Positions 1 through 5,801 of a stretch of 6,797 nucleotides of DNA are shown here, one piece after another (positions within the stretch are counted from its first letter, which is position 1; each line of letters starts with the position of its first letter). The position numbers were made by a program, and so were the translations under genes. The notes under the pieces are model-generated. The model had not been told where the DNA came from, did no database searches, and worked only from the letters and a program-made list of their open reading frames with translations. This stretch comes from an uncultured Fimbriimonadales bacterium (lineage in GTDB: Bacteria > Armatimonadota > Fimbriimonadia > Fimbriimonadales > GBS-DC), in NCBI GenBank assembly GCA_937934465.1, contig CALGZO010000087.1, positions 1 through 6,797 of the forward strand, written 5' to 3'.

Positions 1-2
1 CC

Positions 3-560
3 AACACCTACGACCCGCCACTCCTGCTCCAAGCCGAAGCCCGCCAACACACCGAAGGCGCAGTCCACATCTACGACACCACCCAACAGATGCGCCTCGT
101 CGCCGTGATTGAGGTGCTTAGCCCCACCAACAAGGAACCCAACACGCAGGGACGCGCGCTCTATCTGCGCAAGCAAGCCGAAATCCTCAAAAGCGCGGTG
201 CATCTGGTGGAGATTGACCTGTTGCGCGAGGGGGAATACACGCTGGCGGCGCCGTGGAGCCGTGTGCGCGAGCAGGTGGGGGTTGGCTGGCATTATATGG
301 TGAGTATCAGTTGTGCGGACGACCCTGAGCATTATTGGTTGTATCCGCGCACGGTGCGAGAGCGTCTGCCTGTGTTTCCAGTGCCGTTGGTGGAGGGTCA
401 GGTGGGTGTGGACTTGCAGGGGTTGGTGGAGCGTTGTTATGAGGATGGGAGTTATGGGGATGTGATTGACTACACGCAGCCTCCGCCGCCCCCGCCGTTC
501 CGTGCAGACGACGAGGCGTGGATAGAGAGCCTCCTCAAAGAGCAAGGGCTACGGTCATAA
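3..560 (+). CDS. DUF4058 family protein, C-terminal part (5' end outside window)
   Basis: The frame is open from the left edge (first full codon at 3) to a TAA at 558-560, giving about 185 residues of a protein whose start lies outside the window. An internal ATG at 90 falls in the middle of the conserved domain, so it is unlikely to be the true start. What is seen: the core VIEVLSPTNK, then GRALYLRKQAEILKS, then HLVEIDLLREGEY, a Trp/Tyr-rich middle, LPVFPVPL, a late IDYTQPPPPPPF stretch and a closing DDEAWIESLLKEQG. These blocks, in this order, are typical of DUF4058, a family of unknown function whose conserved acidic and basic residues have suggested a nuclease-like fold. That functional idea is only a suggestion. 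No signal peptide or membrane segment is visible in the part present. The family assignment is fairly sure and the function is unknown. Confidence 0.85.
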   Translation, partial: NTYDPPLLLQAEARQHTEGAVHIYDTTQQMRLVAVIEVLSPTNKEPNTQGRALYLRKQAEILKSAVHLVEIDLLREGEYTLAAPWSRVREQVGVGWHYMVSISCADDPEHYWLYPRTVRERLPVFPVPLVEGQVGVDLQGLVERCYEDGSYGDVIDYTQPPPPPPFRADDEAWIESLLKEQGLRS

Positions 561-908
561 TCACAGCCCCGCGAGGGCAATCGGGTGGGCGTGCGCTACA
601 ACAGCGACAGTGTTGTCTGTGGCGTGAGCGTCGGCGCGGGCACAGGGTGGGACGGCGTGTTCATCGGCGCAGTGGACAATATCGTGCTGCGATTTCGCAA
701 CGGCGTCTCGCTGCATTTCAACTTCGAAGTGCGTCCAGCAGGCGATGTGAACGGCGACGGTATGGTGGATGACGCCGATTTGCTGCAGGTTCTCATGCTG
801 TTTGGCGCGAGCTGTTCTGCATATTGTCCTTACGACCTCAACCGCGATGGTACCGTTGACGACGCCGACCTGCTGATTGTGCTGATGCACTTCGGAACAG
901 GCGGCTAA
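561..908 (+). pseudogene. Orphan C-terminal remnant of a secreted dockerin type I protein
   Basis: The frame is open directly after the stop of the DUF4058 gene and ends at TAA 906-908. The only early start is a GTG at 585, with no Shine-Dalgarno sequence, which would give 107 residues. The translated N-terminal half (GTGWDGVFIGAVDNIVLRF, then LHFNFE) resembles the end of a beta-sandwich domain seen in exported surface proteins. It begins mid-domain and has no signal peptide. Two dockerin-like calcium-binding repeats follow: GDVNGDGMVDDADLLQVL from about 741 and DLNRDGTVDDADLLIVL from about 835, each with the D-x-N-x-D-G-x-V-D-D-x-D spacing. Dockerin domains bind calcium and normally attach to cohesins or occur at the ends of large secreted proteins. 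The fragment is in the same frame as the upstream gene, separated only by the TAA. The likely reading is a 3' remnant of a much longer gene; a short expressed protein from GTG 585 cannot be excluded. Confidence 0.65.
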
Positions 909-933
909 CAGACAGCACAGAAAATATGGAAGC

Positions 934-987
934 AACCTTACTCCTTGCTCCGCTCGCTTGCGGGGAGAGGCAGCTGGTGAGGGTACA
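934..987. repeat. Degenerate CCCTCACC-type palindromic element
   Basis: On the minus strand this reads CCCTCACCAGCTGCC, then CTCTCCCCGCAAGCG, then AGCGGAGCAAGGAG. This is a short imperfect hairpin (CTCCGC at 948-953 against GCGGGGAG at 960-967) next to a CCCTCACC motif. The layout matches the half-elements of the inverted repeat at 4311-4429, so the two look like relatives. It is non-coding and its function is unknown. Confidence 0.4.
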
Positions 988-1101
988 AATCTTGAGTTCA
1001 CCACAGTATTGATGCATGATGATGCACTGCCCTTCGCAGCGTCGGCGTTCTCGCGGACGATACCCGACCCCATGGCGTCGGCGTCCACGCCGATATAGAA
1101 T

Positions 1102-1127
1102 GCTTGGACAGGAATGTCCAAGCCACT
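1102..1127 (-). repeat. Hairpin with B-type arms and A-type core
   Basis: Plus strand: GCTTGGAC (1102-1109), AGGAAT (1110-1115), GTCCAAGC (1116-1123), then CACT and immediately GTAGC. The arms equal those of the B units in the right-edge array, which have TAAA or TGAA between the arms. The core read on the minus strand is ATTCCT, the same core as the A units. On the minus strand the unit begins with the tag AGTG. Confidence 0.75.
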
Positions 1128-1172
1128 GTAGCGTCGGCGCGGCTCGTCGGCAGGGACAGTGACGCTACAACA

Positions 1173-1197
1173 GGTGCGACGGCATTCCTGCCGTCGC
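1173..1197 (+). repeat. GGTG-tagged hairpin with ATTCCT core
   Basis: GGTG at 1173-1176 leads into CGACGGC (1177-1183), ATTCCT (1184-1189) and GCCGTCG (1190-1196). Extending by one base each way gives 9-bp arms around TTCC. It shares its central hexamer with the A units of the right-edge array although the arms are unrelated. Confidence 0.7.
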
Positions 1198-1224
1198 GGG
1201 TTTGATTGGAGGGGACAGTGGTGC

Positions 1225-1250
1225 TGCGACGCCAAGAATGGCGTCGCACC
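1225..1250 (-). repeat. GGTG-tagged hairpin with ATTCTT core, minus orientation
   Basis: The arms TGCGACGCC (1225-1233) and GGCGTCGCA (1240-1248) pair perfectly around AAGAAT. Read on the minus strand it is GGTG, CGACGCC, ATTCTT, GGCGTCG. This is the same design as the 1173-1197 hairpin, with one core change and different arms. Confidence 0.65.
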
Positions 1251-1259
1251 AGCACGGCT

Positions 1260-1283
1260 CGTCGGCGGGGACGCCGACGCTAC
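1260..1283 (-). repeat. GTAG-tagged CGTCGGCG hairpin, copy 1
   Basis: CGTCGGCG (1260-1267), loop GGGA, CGCCGACG (1272-1279), then CTAC (1280-1283). On the minus strand this is GTAG followed by an 8-bp hairpin. It matches the copies at 1347-1370 and 1384-1403. Confidence 0.75.
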
Positions 1284-1293
1284 AGTGGGGGGC

Positions 1294-1316
1294 GTAGCGT
1301 CAGCGTCTCGCTGACG
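1294..1316 (+). repeat. GTAG-tagged CGTCAGCG hairpin
   Basis: GTAG (1294-1297) is followed by CGTCAGCG (1298-1305), loop TCT and CGCTGACG (1309-1316). The arms differ from the CGTCGGCG copies by one base, and both arms carry the matching change, so pairing is preserved. Confidence 0.7.
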
Positions 1317-1346
1317 AAAATACGCCAACGCGACGCAGGTGTGCTT

Positions 1347-1370
1347 CGTCGGCGGGGACGCCGACGCTAC
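1347..1370 (-). repeat. GTAG-tagged CGTCGGCG hairpin, copy 2
   Basis: CGTCGGCG (1347-1354), GGGA, CGCCGACG (1359-1366) and CTAC (1367-1370). Bases GCTT precede it on the plus strand, as they do copy 3. Confidence 0.75.
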
Positions 1371-1383
1371 GGGTTTGGTGCTT

Positions 1384-1403
1384 CGTCGGCGGGGACGCCG
1401 ACG
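1384..1403 (-). repeat. CGTCGGCG hairpin, copy 3, just after the hpd stop
   Basis: CGTCGGCG (1384-1391), GGGA, CGCCGACG (1396-1403). The CTAC tag is replaced by CGAC. On the minus strand it lies 8 bases past the hpd stop codon, so it could fold in the 3' end of the hpd mRNA. No run of T follows it, so it is not a classical intrinsic terminator. Confidence 0.7.
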
Positions 1404-1411
1404 CGACGCTT

Positions 1412-2497
1412 TTACAGGTTCCCGCGCATCGCTTGCTCGCGCTCGATTGCCTCGAACAGCGCTTTGAAGTTGCCCTTGCCGAACCCACGCGAGCCGTGCC
1501 GCTCAATCACCTCGAAAAACAGCGTGGGGCGGTCTTGAACGGTCTTCGTGAAGGTCTGGAGCAGGTAGCCCTCTTCATCGCGATCCACCAGAATCCCCAG
1601 CTCGGCGATTGTGCGCAGGTCTTCCTCAATCGCGCCCACGCGGTCGGGCACTTCCTCGTAGTAGGTCTGGGGCACATAGATGAACTGCATTCCACGCGCC
1701 TTCAGGTGGCGCACCGTGCTGATGATGTCGTCGGTCTGCAGCGCGATGTGCTGCACGCCCGGTCCCGCGTTGTATTCCAGATACTCCTCGATTTGCGACT
1801 TGCGTCGCCCCTCCGCAGGCTCGTTGATGGGCAGCTTAATCTTCCCGCGCCCGTCCTGCACTACTTTGGACATCAGCGCGGAATACTCGGTGCTGATGTC
1901 GTCGTCCGAGAAGTGTACCAGCAGGTCGAATCCCATAATCTCGCGGTAGAAATCGACCCAGTGGTTCATCTTGCCCAGCTCCACATTCCCCACGATGTGA
2001 TCGATCTCCTTGACGCCGATGGGTTCGCCGGGGATGAACAGCTCTTGGTAGCCGGGCATGAAGGTTCCCTTGTAGCGGTCGCGGTTCACGAACGAGTGCA
2101 GCACATCGCCGTAGGTATGGATGGCAGCGAGGTGGACTTCGCCGTCGTCGTCTTTGAGGACGGTCGGCTCCATCGCGCCTTGTGCGCCGCGGCGTACCGC
2201 CTGGCTGTAGGCGCGTTCCACATCGTCCACTTCGAAGGCGATGTCGCGCACACCGTCGCCGTGCTTGACCAGCCAGTGCGCCAGCGGATGGTCTTGCTTA
2301 TAGGGTGCGGTCAGCACGAAGCGGATTTCCTGTTGTTGCAGCACATAGCTCGCCTCTTGTCGGTTGCCCGTCTCCAGTCCGGAGTAGGCGACCACATCGA
2401 ATCCGAACAGCGTGCGGTAGTAGTAAGCCGCCTGCTTGGCGTTGCTCACGAAGAAGCGCACATGGTCGATGCGCCGAATCGGCATAATGTCTTGCAT
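1412..2497 (-). CDS. hpd: 4-hydroxyphenylpyruvate dioxygenase
   Basis: This gene encodes a 361-residue cytosolic Fe(II) enzyme. It converts 4-hydroxyphenylpyruvate and O2 to homogentisate and CO2, the second step of tyrosine breakdown and also a source of homogentisate for quinones. Two vicinal-oxygen-chelate modules are visible. The N-terminal one starts at IDHVRFFV (residues 10-17). The catalytic one starts at IDHIVGNVE (165-173). The expected iron ligands are His167 (IDHIVGN), His250 (GPGVQHIAL) and Glu329 (LFFEVIER). The C-terminal GFGKGNFKALFEAIEREQ helix of the family is intact, and the length is normal for bacterial HPPDs. Start: ATG at 2497-2495 is preceded, 8 bases away, by a strong AAGGAGGT; the next ATG, four codons in, lacks such a site. 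No homogentisate dioxygenase or other tyrosine gene is adjacent, and the gene stands alone and divergent from lpxK. The identification is very secure. Confidence 0.96.
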   Translation of the reverse strand: MQDIMPIRRIDHVRFFVSNAKQAAYYYRTLFGFDVVAYSGLETGNRQEASYVLQQQEIRFVLTAPYKQDHPLAHWLVKHGDGVRDIAFEVDDVERAYSQAVRRGAQGAMEPTVLKDDDGEVHLAAIHTYGDVLHSFVNRDRYKGTFMPGYQELFIPGEPIGVKEIDHIVGNVELGKMNHWVDFYREIMGFDLLVHFSDDDISTEYSALMSKVVQDGRGKIKLPINEPAEGRRKSQIEEYLEYNAGPGVQHIALQTDDIISTVRHLKARGMQFIYVPQTYYEEVPDRVGAIEEDLRTIAELGILVDRDEEGYLLQTFTKTVQDRPTLFFEVIERHGSRGFGKGNFKALFEAIEREQAMRGNL

Positions 2498-2505
2498 AGT
2501 TCCTG

Positions 2506-2513
2506 ACCTCCTT
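2506..2513 (-). promoter_or_regulatory. Shine-Dalgarno sequence of hpd
   Basis: The minus strand reads AAGGAGGT here, a near-perfect anti-16S match, 8 bases before the ATG at 2497. It fixes the start at the first of two nearby ATG codons. Confidence 0.85.
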
Positions 2514-2524
2514 CGTTGCAGGTG

Positions 2525-2554
2525 TGGGTAGTATACCCAAGGGCGAGGTACAAT
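2525..2554. promoter_or_regulatory. Divergent hpd-lpxK control region with palindrome and -10-like boxes
   Basis: The 64-bp spacer holds a 15-bp palindrome, TGGGTA-GTA-TACCCA (2525-2539). It overlaps a minus-strand TATACT (2535-2530), a plausible -10 box for hpd. On the plus strand TACAAT (2549-2554) is a plausible -10 box for lpxK. Neither has a convincing -35 box at the usual distance, so the promoter calls are tentative. The palindrome could be an operator that covers the hpd promoter; this is inference. Confidence 0.35.
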
Positions 2555-2561
2555 CGGCGCG

Positions 2562-3623
2562 TTGGTGAAACAGTTGGGTCAGCGGTTGGAGCGTGCGTGG
2601 TTGGCGTCGCCTGCGTGGTGGTTGCGTGGGTTGGCGTTGCTGTACGCGCTGGGCTGGCGCGCCTACGCAGGCGTCTATCGGTTGGGGCTGAAACGGCGGG
2701 CGGCGTTGCCAGTGCCAGTGATTGGCGTCGGCTCGCTGTGGGCGGGCGGCGTGGGGAAGACGCCCGTCACGATGGCTATCGCACGCCAGCTGGTGGAGTG
2801 GGGGGCGCACGCGGCGGTGTTGACGCACGGCTACGGCGGCAGCCGCTACCGACAGACGACGCTCATCGAGCCACGCGAGTATCCCGACCCTGCGCAGGTG
2901 GGCGACGAAGCCGCCGAGCTGCGACTCGCGCTGCCCGATGTGCCCATCGCGGTCGGCAAGCGGCGCACGCCGACAGCAATCGCCGCCCTCGAACGCTGGT
3001 CGCCCGATGCGCTGGTATTGGACGATGGGTTCCAGCACCTGCCGCTGGCGCGCACACTGGACTTGGTGTTGCTGCCTGCCGAGGCGCCGCTGGGCAACGG
3101 CTACTGCTTGCCTGCAGGTCCGCTGCGCGAGCCGCCGTCGGGCATCACACGCGCGTCGGGCGTCGTGCTGGTGAGCTACTCGTCGCGCCCATCGCCGCCT
3201 CAGCCGCCGATGCTGGAGCGCGTGGGCATCCCCATCTACACCGCATCGGTTGCTCCCGTCGCGCTGCTCGAACTCGCAACGGGCAATCGCTTGCCGTTAG
3301 GCGCGCTTCTGGGGCGTCCACTCACTCTGCTCTGTGGCGTCGCTCGCCCCGAACGGTTTCTCGCGACGGCGCAGTCGCTGGGCTACACGGTTGAGAGCGT
3401 CCACGCCTTCGCCGACCATCACGCCTACACACCCGACGAACTGCGCTTCACAGCGAACAAAACGGTACTCACCACCGCCAAAGACGCTGTGAAACTGCGC
3501 GCGCGCCTGCCCCACGCCTGCGACGCCTACGCCCTGCTCATCGAAGCTCGCTTGGACGACGCGCTGCAGCAACGCCTGCGCCAAAATCTTACAGGAACCG
3601 CGCCCGAACGCCGAAAATTATAA
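2562..3623 (+). CDS. lpxK: Tetraacyldisaccharide 4'-kinase (lipid A kinase)
   Basis: LpxK transfers phosphate from ATP to the 4' position of the tetraacyldisaccharide-1-phosphate to make lipid IVA, at the cytoplasmic face of the inner membrane. Seen: a hydrophobic, Trp-rich N-terminal segment (about residues 13-39) suited to membrane attachment; a P-loop VGSLWAGGVGKTP (about 56-68), with Val where Thr is usual; VLTHGYGG (86-93) in place of the usual LSRGYGG; VGDEAAEL (113-120); the signature LDDGFQHLPLAR (153-164); LPAGPLREP; FADHHAYT; and a late LTTAKDAVKL. The length of 353 residues is normal. The start is uncertain: TTG at 2562 and GTG at 2565 are adjacent and neither has a good ribosome site. 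If the TACAAT at 2549 is the -10 box, the message would be nearly leaderless. The HD gene begins 4 bases after the stop, so the two are probably cotranscribed. The family is secure. Confidence 0.94.
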   Translation: MVKQLGQRLERAWLASPAWWLRGLALLYALGWRAYAGVYRLGLKRRAALPVPVIGVGSLWAGGVGKTPVTMAIARQLVEWGAHAAVLTHGYGGSRYRQTTLIEPREYPDPAQVGDEAAELRLALPDVPIAVGKRRTPTAIAALERWSPDALVLDDGFQHLPLARTLDLVLLPAEAPLGNGYCLPAGPLREPPSGITRASGVVLVSYSSRPSPPQPPMLERVGIPIYTASVAPVALLELATGNRLPLGALLGRPLTLLCGVARPERFLATAQSLGYTVESVHAFADHHAYTPDELRFTANKTVLTTAKDAVKLRARLPHACDAYALLIEARLDDALQQRLRQNLTGTAPERRKL

Positions 3624-3627
3624 CCGT

Positions 3628-4293
3628 ATGGCGCTGATTACCTTAGACGATGTGCGCAACAACGAGACTGTGCGCACCTATATTCAGATGGCGAACCAGA
3701 TGCTCTACGCGATGGGCTACACCGAGCATGGGCTGCGCCACTCGGGGCTGGTCGCCAACAACACGCGACGCCTGTGCCTGAAGTTGGGCTATACCGAGCG
3801 TCAAGCGGAGCTCGCCGCTATCGCAGGGTTTATGCACGATATCGGAAATGTGATTAACCGCAACAACCACGCGCAAACGGGCGCGGTGATTGCGTTCCAA
3901 CTGCTGACGCAGATGGGTATGTCGCCCGATGAGATTGCGATTATCATCAGCGCGATTGGCAACCACGAGGAGACGACCGGGTTCCCGGTCAACTACGCGG
4001 CGTCCACGCTCATCCTCGCTGACAAATCGGATGTGCATTTCTCGCGCGTGCAGAACCCCAATCAGGGCGAGTTCGACATCCACGACCGCGTGAACTTCGC
4101 CACGCAACGCTCGCGCCTGCGCGTGATGCCCAAAGAACGACTCATCGAACTCAACTTGGAGATCGATACCAGCGTCGCGAGCCTGATGGAGTACTTCGAG
4201 ATATTCTTGGATCGCATGGTGATGTGTCGCCGTGCGGCGGATGCGTTGGAGTGCCAGTTCCACCTGATGATTAACGGCGCGCCGATAGGGTAG
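3628..4293 (+). CDS. HD-domain metal-dependent phosphohydrolase
   Basis: This 221-residue cytosolic protein has an HD-superfamily metal site. Visible are His38 (GLRHSGLV), His70-Asp71 (GFMHDIGN), His81 and His113 (AIGNHEE), followed by Asp residues in LADKSDVHFSR. The order H...HD...H...H...D is that of HD phosphohydrolases, which act on nucleotides, cyclic nucleotides or other phosphoesters using divalent metal. The substrate cannot be told from sequence. About 70 C-terminal residues lie beyond the core, including an aromatic helix (MEYFEIFLDRM). The ATG at 3628 is 4 bases after the lpxK stop, with no Shine-Dalgarno sequence of its own, so translation is probably coupled to lpxK. A functional link to lipid A synthesis is not evident. 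Family assignment is secure, function open. Confidence 0.88.
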   Translation: MALITLDDVRNNETVRTYIQMANQMLYAMGYTEHGLRHSGLVANNTRRLCLKLGYTERQAELAAIAGFMHDIGNVINRNNHAQTGAVIAFQLLTQMGMSPDEIAIIISAIGNHEETTGFPVNYAASTLILADKSDVHFSRVQNPNQGEFDIHDRVNFATQRSRLRVMPKERLIELNLEIDTSVASLMEYFEIFLDRMVMCRRAADALECQFHLMINGAPIG

Positions 4294-4310
4294 CGGGTAT
4301 TTGGGAGCTG

Positions 4311-4429
4311 ATTGCCCTAACCCCTGCTCCCAGCGTATGGGAGAGGGCTTTCCGCGCGTGGTTCGTGCGCGACTGAGTAGACGCCTGCCTTTCCTGCGAT
4401 GCAGGAGAGGGGCTGGGAGCGAGGGCAAT
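4311..4429. repeat. Inverted-repeat element of about 119 bp with two internal hairpins
   Basis: The outer arms are ATTGCCCT...GCTCCCAGC (4311-4334) and GCTGGGAGC...AGGGCAAT (4412-4429). They are complementary apart from six extra bases in the left arm. Inside lie CTCCCA-GCGTA-TGGGAG (4327-4343) and TCCTGC-GAT-GCAGGA (4392-4406). Each half resembles a CCCT(A/C)ACCCC...CTCTCCC...GGGAGAGG unit, so the element looks like two such units head to head. It is non-coding, has no transposase, and sits between the HD and MFS genes. A MITE-like or REP-pair origin is inferred. Confidence 0.65.
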
Positions 4430-4498
4430 TAAGGACTGGCTGCTCCTGAGATTGGCAGGAATCCCGTCTGTGCATGCGAATCATGAGTTGCGCAGGCG

Positions 4499-4504
4499 AG
4501 GAGG
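4499..4504 (+). promoter_or_regulatory. Shine-Dalgarno sequence of the MFS transporter gene
   Basis: AGGAGG lies 5 bases before the ATG at 4510. It favours that start over the in-frame ATG at 4474, which would add 12 polar residues and has no ribosome site. Confidence 0.8.
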
Positions 4505-4509
4505 ACTTT

Positions 4510-5796
4510 ATGCAGAGACGAAAGAGCGTATTTGCGATTGCGTTTTTGGTACTGCTCGAACGCCCCACTCTGGCGATGATGATGTTTTTGCAGTACGCCA
4601 TCTGGGGCACATGGTCGGTGGCGTTGGCGGGCTACTTAGAACAGGAGTTAGGCTTCACAGGCTGGGGTTTAGCGTTTATTTATAACGCGCTGCCGTTGAT
4701 GAGCCTGATTGTGCCGTTCACGGCGGGTCAGATAGCCGATAGGTTCATGCCTGCGCAGCGTGCGTTGGCGCTGTTCCACCTGTTAGGCGGGGGTTTGCTG
4801 ATAGCGCTCGCCTTCCAACGCGAACTCATACCGATGACCGCGCTGATGCTCGGCTACGCCTTCTTCTACGCGCCCACGCTTGCGCTGTCCAACTCGGTCG
4901 CGTTCCGCAACTTGAAAGACCCCGAGGTGGAGTTCGGTCCGATTCGCGTGTGGGGCACGATTGGCTGGATTGTGGCGAACCTTGGCGTGAGTTTCACACG
5001 GGCGCAGTTCGGCTCGCTGCAGTGGGGCGTAATCGATGTGTTTGCGTTGGCGGGAGTGATTTCGATGGTCGCTGCGCTGGCGTGTCTGGCTTTACCGCAT
5101 ACCCCGCCCGTGAAGGGGGCAACCGACCCGCTTGCCTTCACGAAAGCCTTTAGCCTGCTGCGCGACCCGAACTATCGCGTGTTCTTTATCATCGCGCTGA
5201 TTGTGGCGACCGAGCTGCCGCTTTACTATGTGCTGACCTTCCCGTTCCTGCAGTCGGCGGGCGGCGTGGTGGGCATCACTGCGGAGAACCTACCCTCGTG
5301 GATGACAATCGCCCAGATAGCCGAAATATTCACGATTGCGTTTATGTTGCCCGCAGTGCTGCCCCTGTGGGGCGTTCGTAAGACGATGCTGATTGGCATC
5401 TTCGCGTGGCCCATGCGCTACGCTGTGTTCGCGTTGGCTTGGGCGTTCCATCAGACGGCGCCGTGGACGGTGTGGCTTGCAGTCGCTGCGCTTGCCCTGC
5501 ACGGCTTCTGCTATGTGTTCTTCTTCGTGGTGGCGTTCATCTACACCGACAGCGTCGCGCCGAGCGATGTGCGCTCCTCGGCGCAGGCGTTAATTAATGT
5601 GGCGGTACTGGGCGTGGGCATGCTGCTCGGCGGTTTCTTTGCTGGCTGGCTGAAAGAATTCTTTACGGTGGAAGGCGTCACCAACTATACGCTGGTGTTC
5701 GCCGTGCCGACAGTGATTACCGTGCTGGCAGGCATCGCCTTCGCCGTGCTGTTCCGTGAGAAACCTGCAGGAGAAGTCGCGCCTCAGGCGAACTAA
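4510..5796 (+). CDS. MFS transporter, nucleoside:H+ symporter type
   Basis: This gene encodes a 428-residue inner-membrane protein with about twelve hydrophobic helices. Family marks seen: a first helix region MMMFLQYAIWGTWSVALAGYL (about residues 23-43), the cytoplasmic loop AGQIADRFMPAQRAL after helix 2, GPIRVWGTIGWIVANLG in the middle of the N-terminal half, a long central loop before LLRDPNYRVFF, and ALHGFCYVFFFVVAFIYTD in the C-terminal half. The RxWGTxGW block and the LHGxCYxFFF-IYTD block are typical of the nucleoside:H+ symporter branch of the major facilitator superfamily (NupG/XapB-like). The exact substrate, whether nucleoside, nucleobase derivative or sugar, cannot be read from sequence. 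The start is set by AGGAGG five bases upstream. The small membrane protein gene follows after 5 bases, probably in the same operon. Confidence 0.88.
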   Translation: MQRRKSVFAIAFLVLLERPTLAMMMFLQYAIWGTWSVALAGYLEQELGFTGWGLAFIYNALPLMSLIVPFTAGQIADRFMPAQRALALFHLLGGGLLIALAFQRELIPMTALMLGYAFFYAPTLALSNSVAFRNLKDPEVEFGPIRVWGTIGWIVANLGVSFTRAQFGSLQWGVIDVFALAGVISMVAALACLALPHTPPVKGATDPLAFTKAFSLLRDPNYRVFFIIALIVATELPLYYVLTFPFLQSAGGVVGITAENLPSWMTIAQIAEIFTIAFMLPAVLPLWGVRKTMLIGIFAWPMRYAVFALAWAFHQTAPWTVWLAVAALALHGFCYVFFFVVAFIYTDSVAPSDVRSSAQALINVAVLGVGMLLGGFFAGWLKEFFTVEGVTNYTLVFAVPTVITVLAGIAFAVLFREKPAGEVAPQAN

Positions 5797-5801
5797 GTGG
5801 T

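Larger units (their letters stand above)
1030..1403. repeat. Cluster of mixed short hairpin repeats downstream of hpd
   Basis: The gene-free stretch 909-1411 is dominated by short palindromes. Clear ones are a TTGGAC-arm hairpin at 1102-1123, a GCGACGGCA-arm hairpin at 1176-1197, a TGCGACGCC-arm hairpin at 1225-1248, CGTCGGCG-arm hairpins at 1260-1279, 1347-1366 and 1384-1403, and a CGTCAGCG-arm hairpin at 1298-1316. Weaker, decayed copies lie at about 1038-1060, 1076-1093 (CGGCGT-CC-ACGCCG) and 1141-1168. The decayed copies suggest this cluster is older than the array at the right edge. No gene is supported here: open frames on either strand are only repeat sequence read through. Confidence 0.75.

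Noticed and set aside
561..1328. Minus-strand open frame of 255 codons over the dockerin remnant and repeats
   Set aside because: It runs antisense to clear dockerin motifs and then through palindromic repeats; no ribosome site or recognisable domain.
1384..1403. Intrinsic terminator for hpd
   Set aside because: A stable hairpin lies just past the stop codon, but there is no T-run on the minus strand after it, and identical hairpins occur elsewhere in the cluster as repeats.
1433..2506. Plus-strand open frame of 357 codons opposite hpd
   Set aside because: It is the exact antisense of a well-conserved HPPD gene in a GC-rich genome. The product resembles no family and is a shadow frame.
3643..4428. 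Minus-strand open frame of 261 codons opposite the HD gene
   Set aside because: It begins inside the 4311-4429 inverted repeat and runs antisense to an intact HD-domain gene; low-complexity, basic product.
4452..4485. Sigma-70 promoter for the MFS gene (TTGGCA at 4452)
   Set aside because: No acceptable -10 box lies at the expected distance; TGCGAA and ATCATG are poor matches.
4474..4509. Earlier ATG for the MFS transporter
   Set aside because: It would add 12 polar residues without a ribosome site, whereas the ATG at 4510 has AGGAGG five bases upstream.
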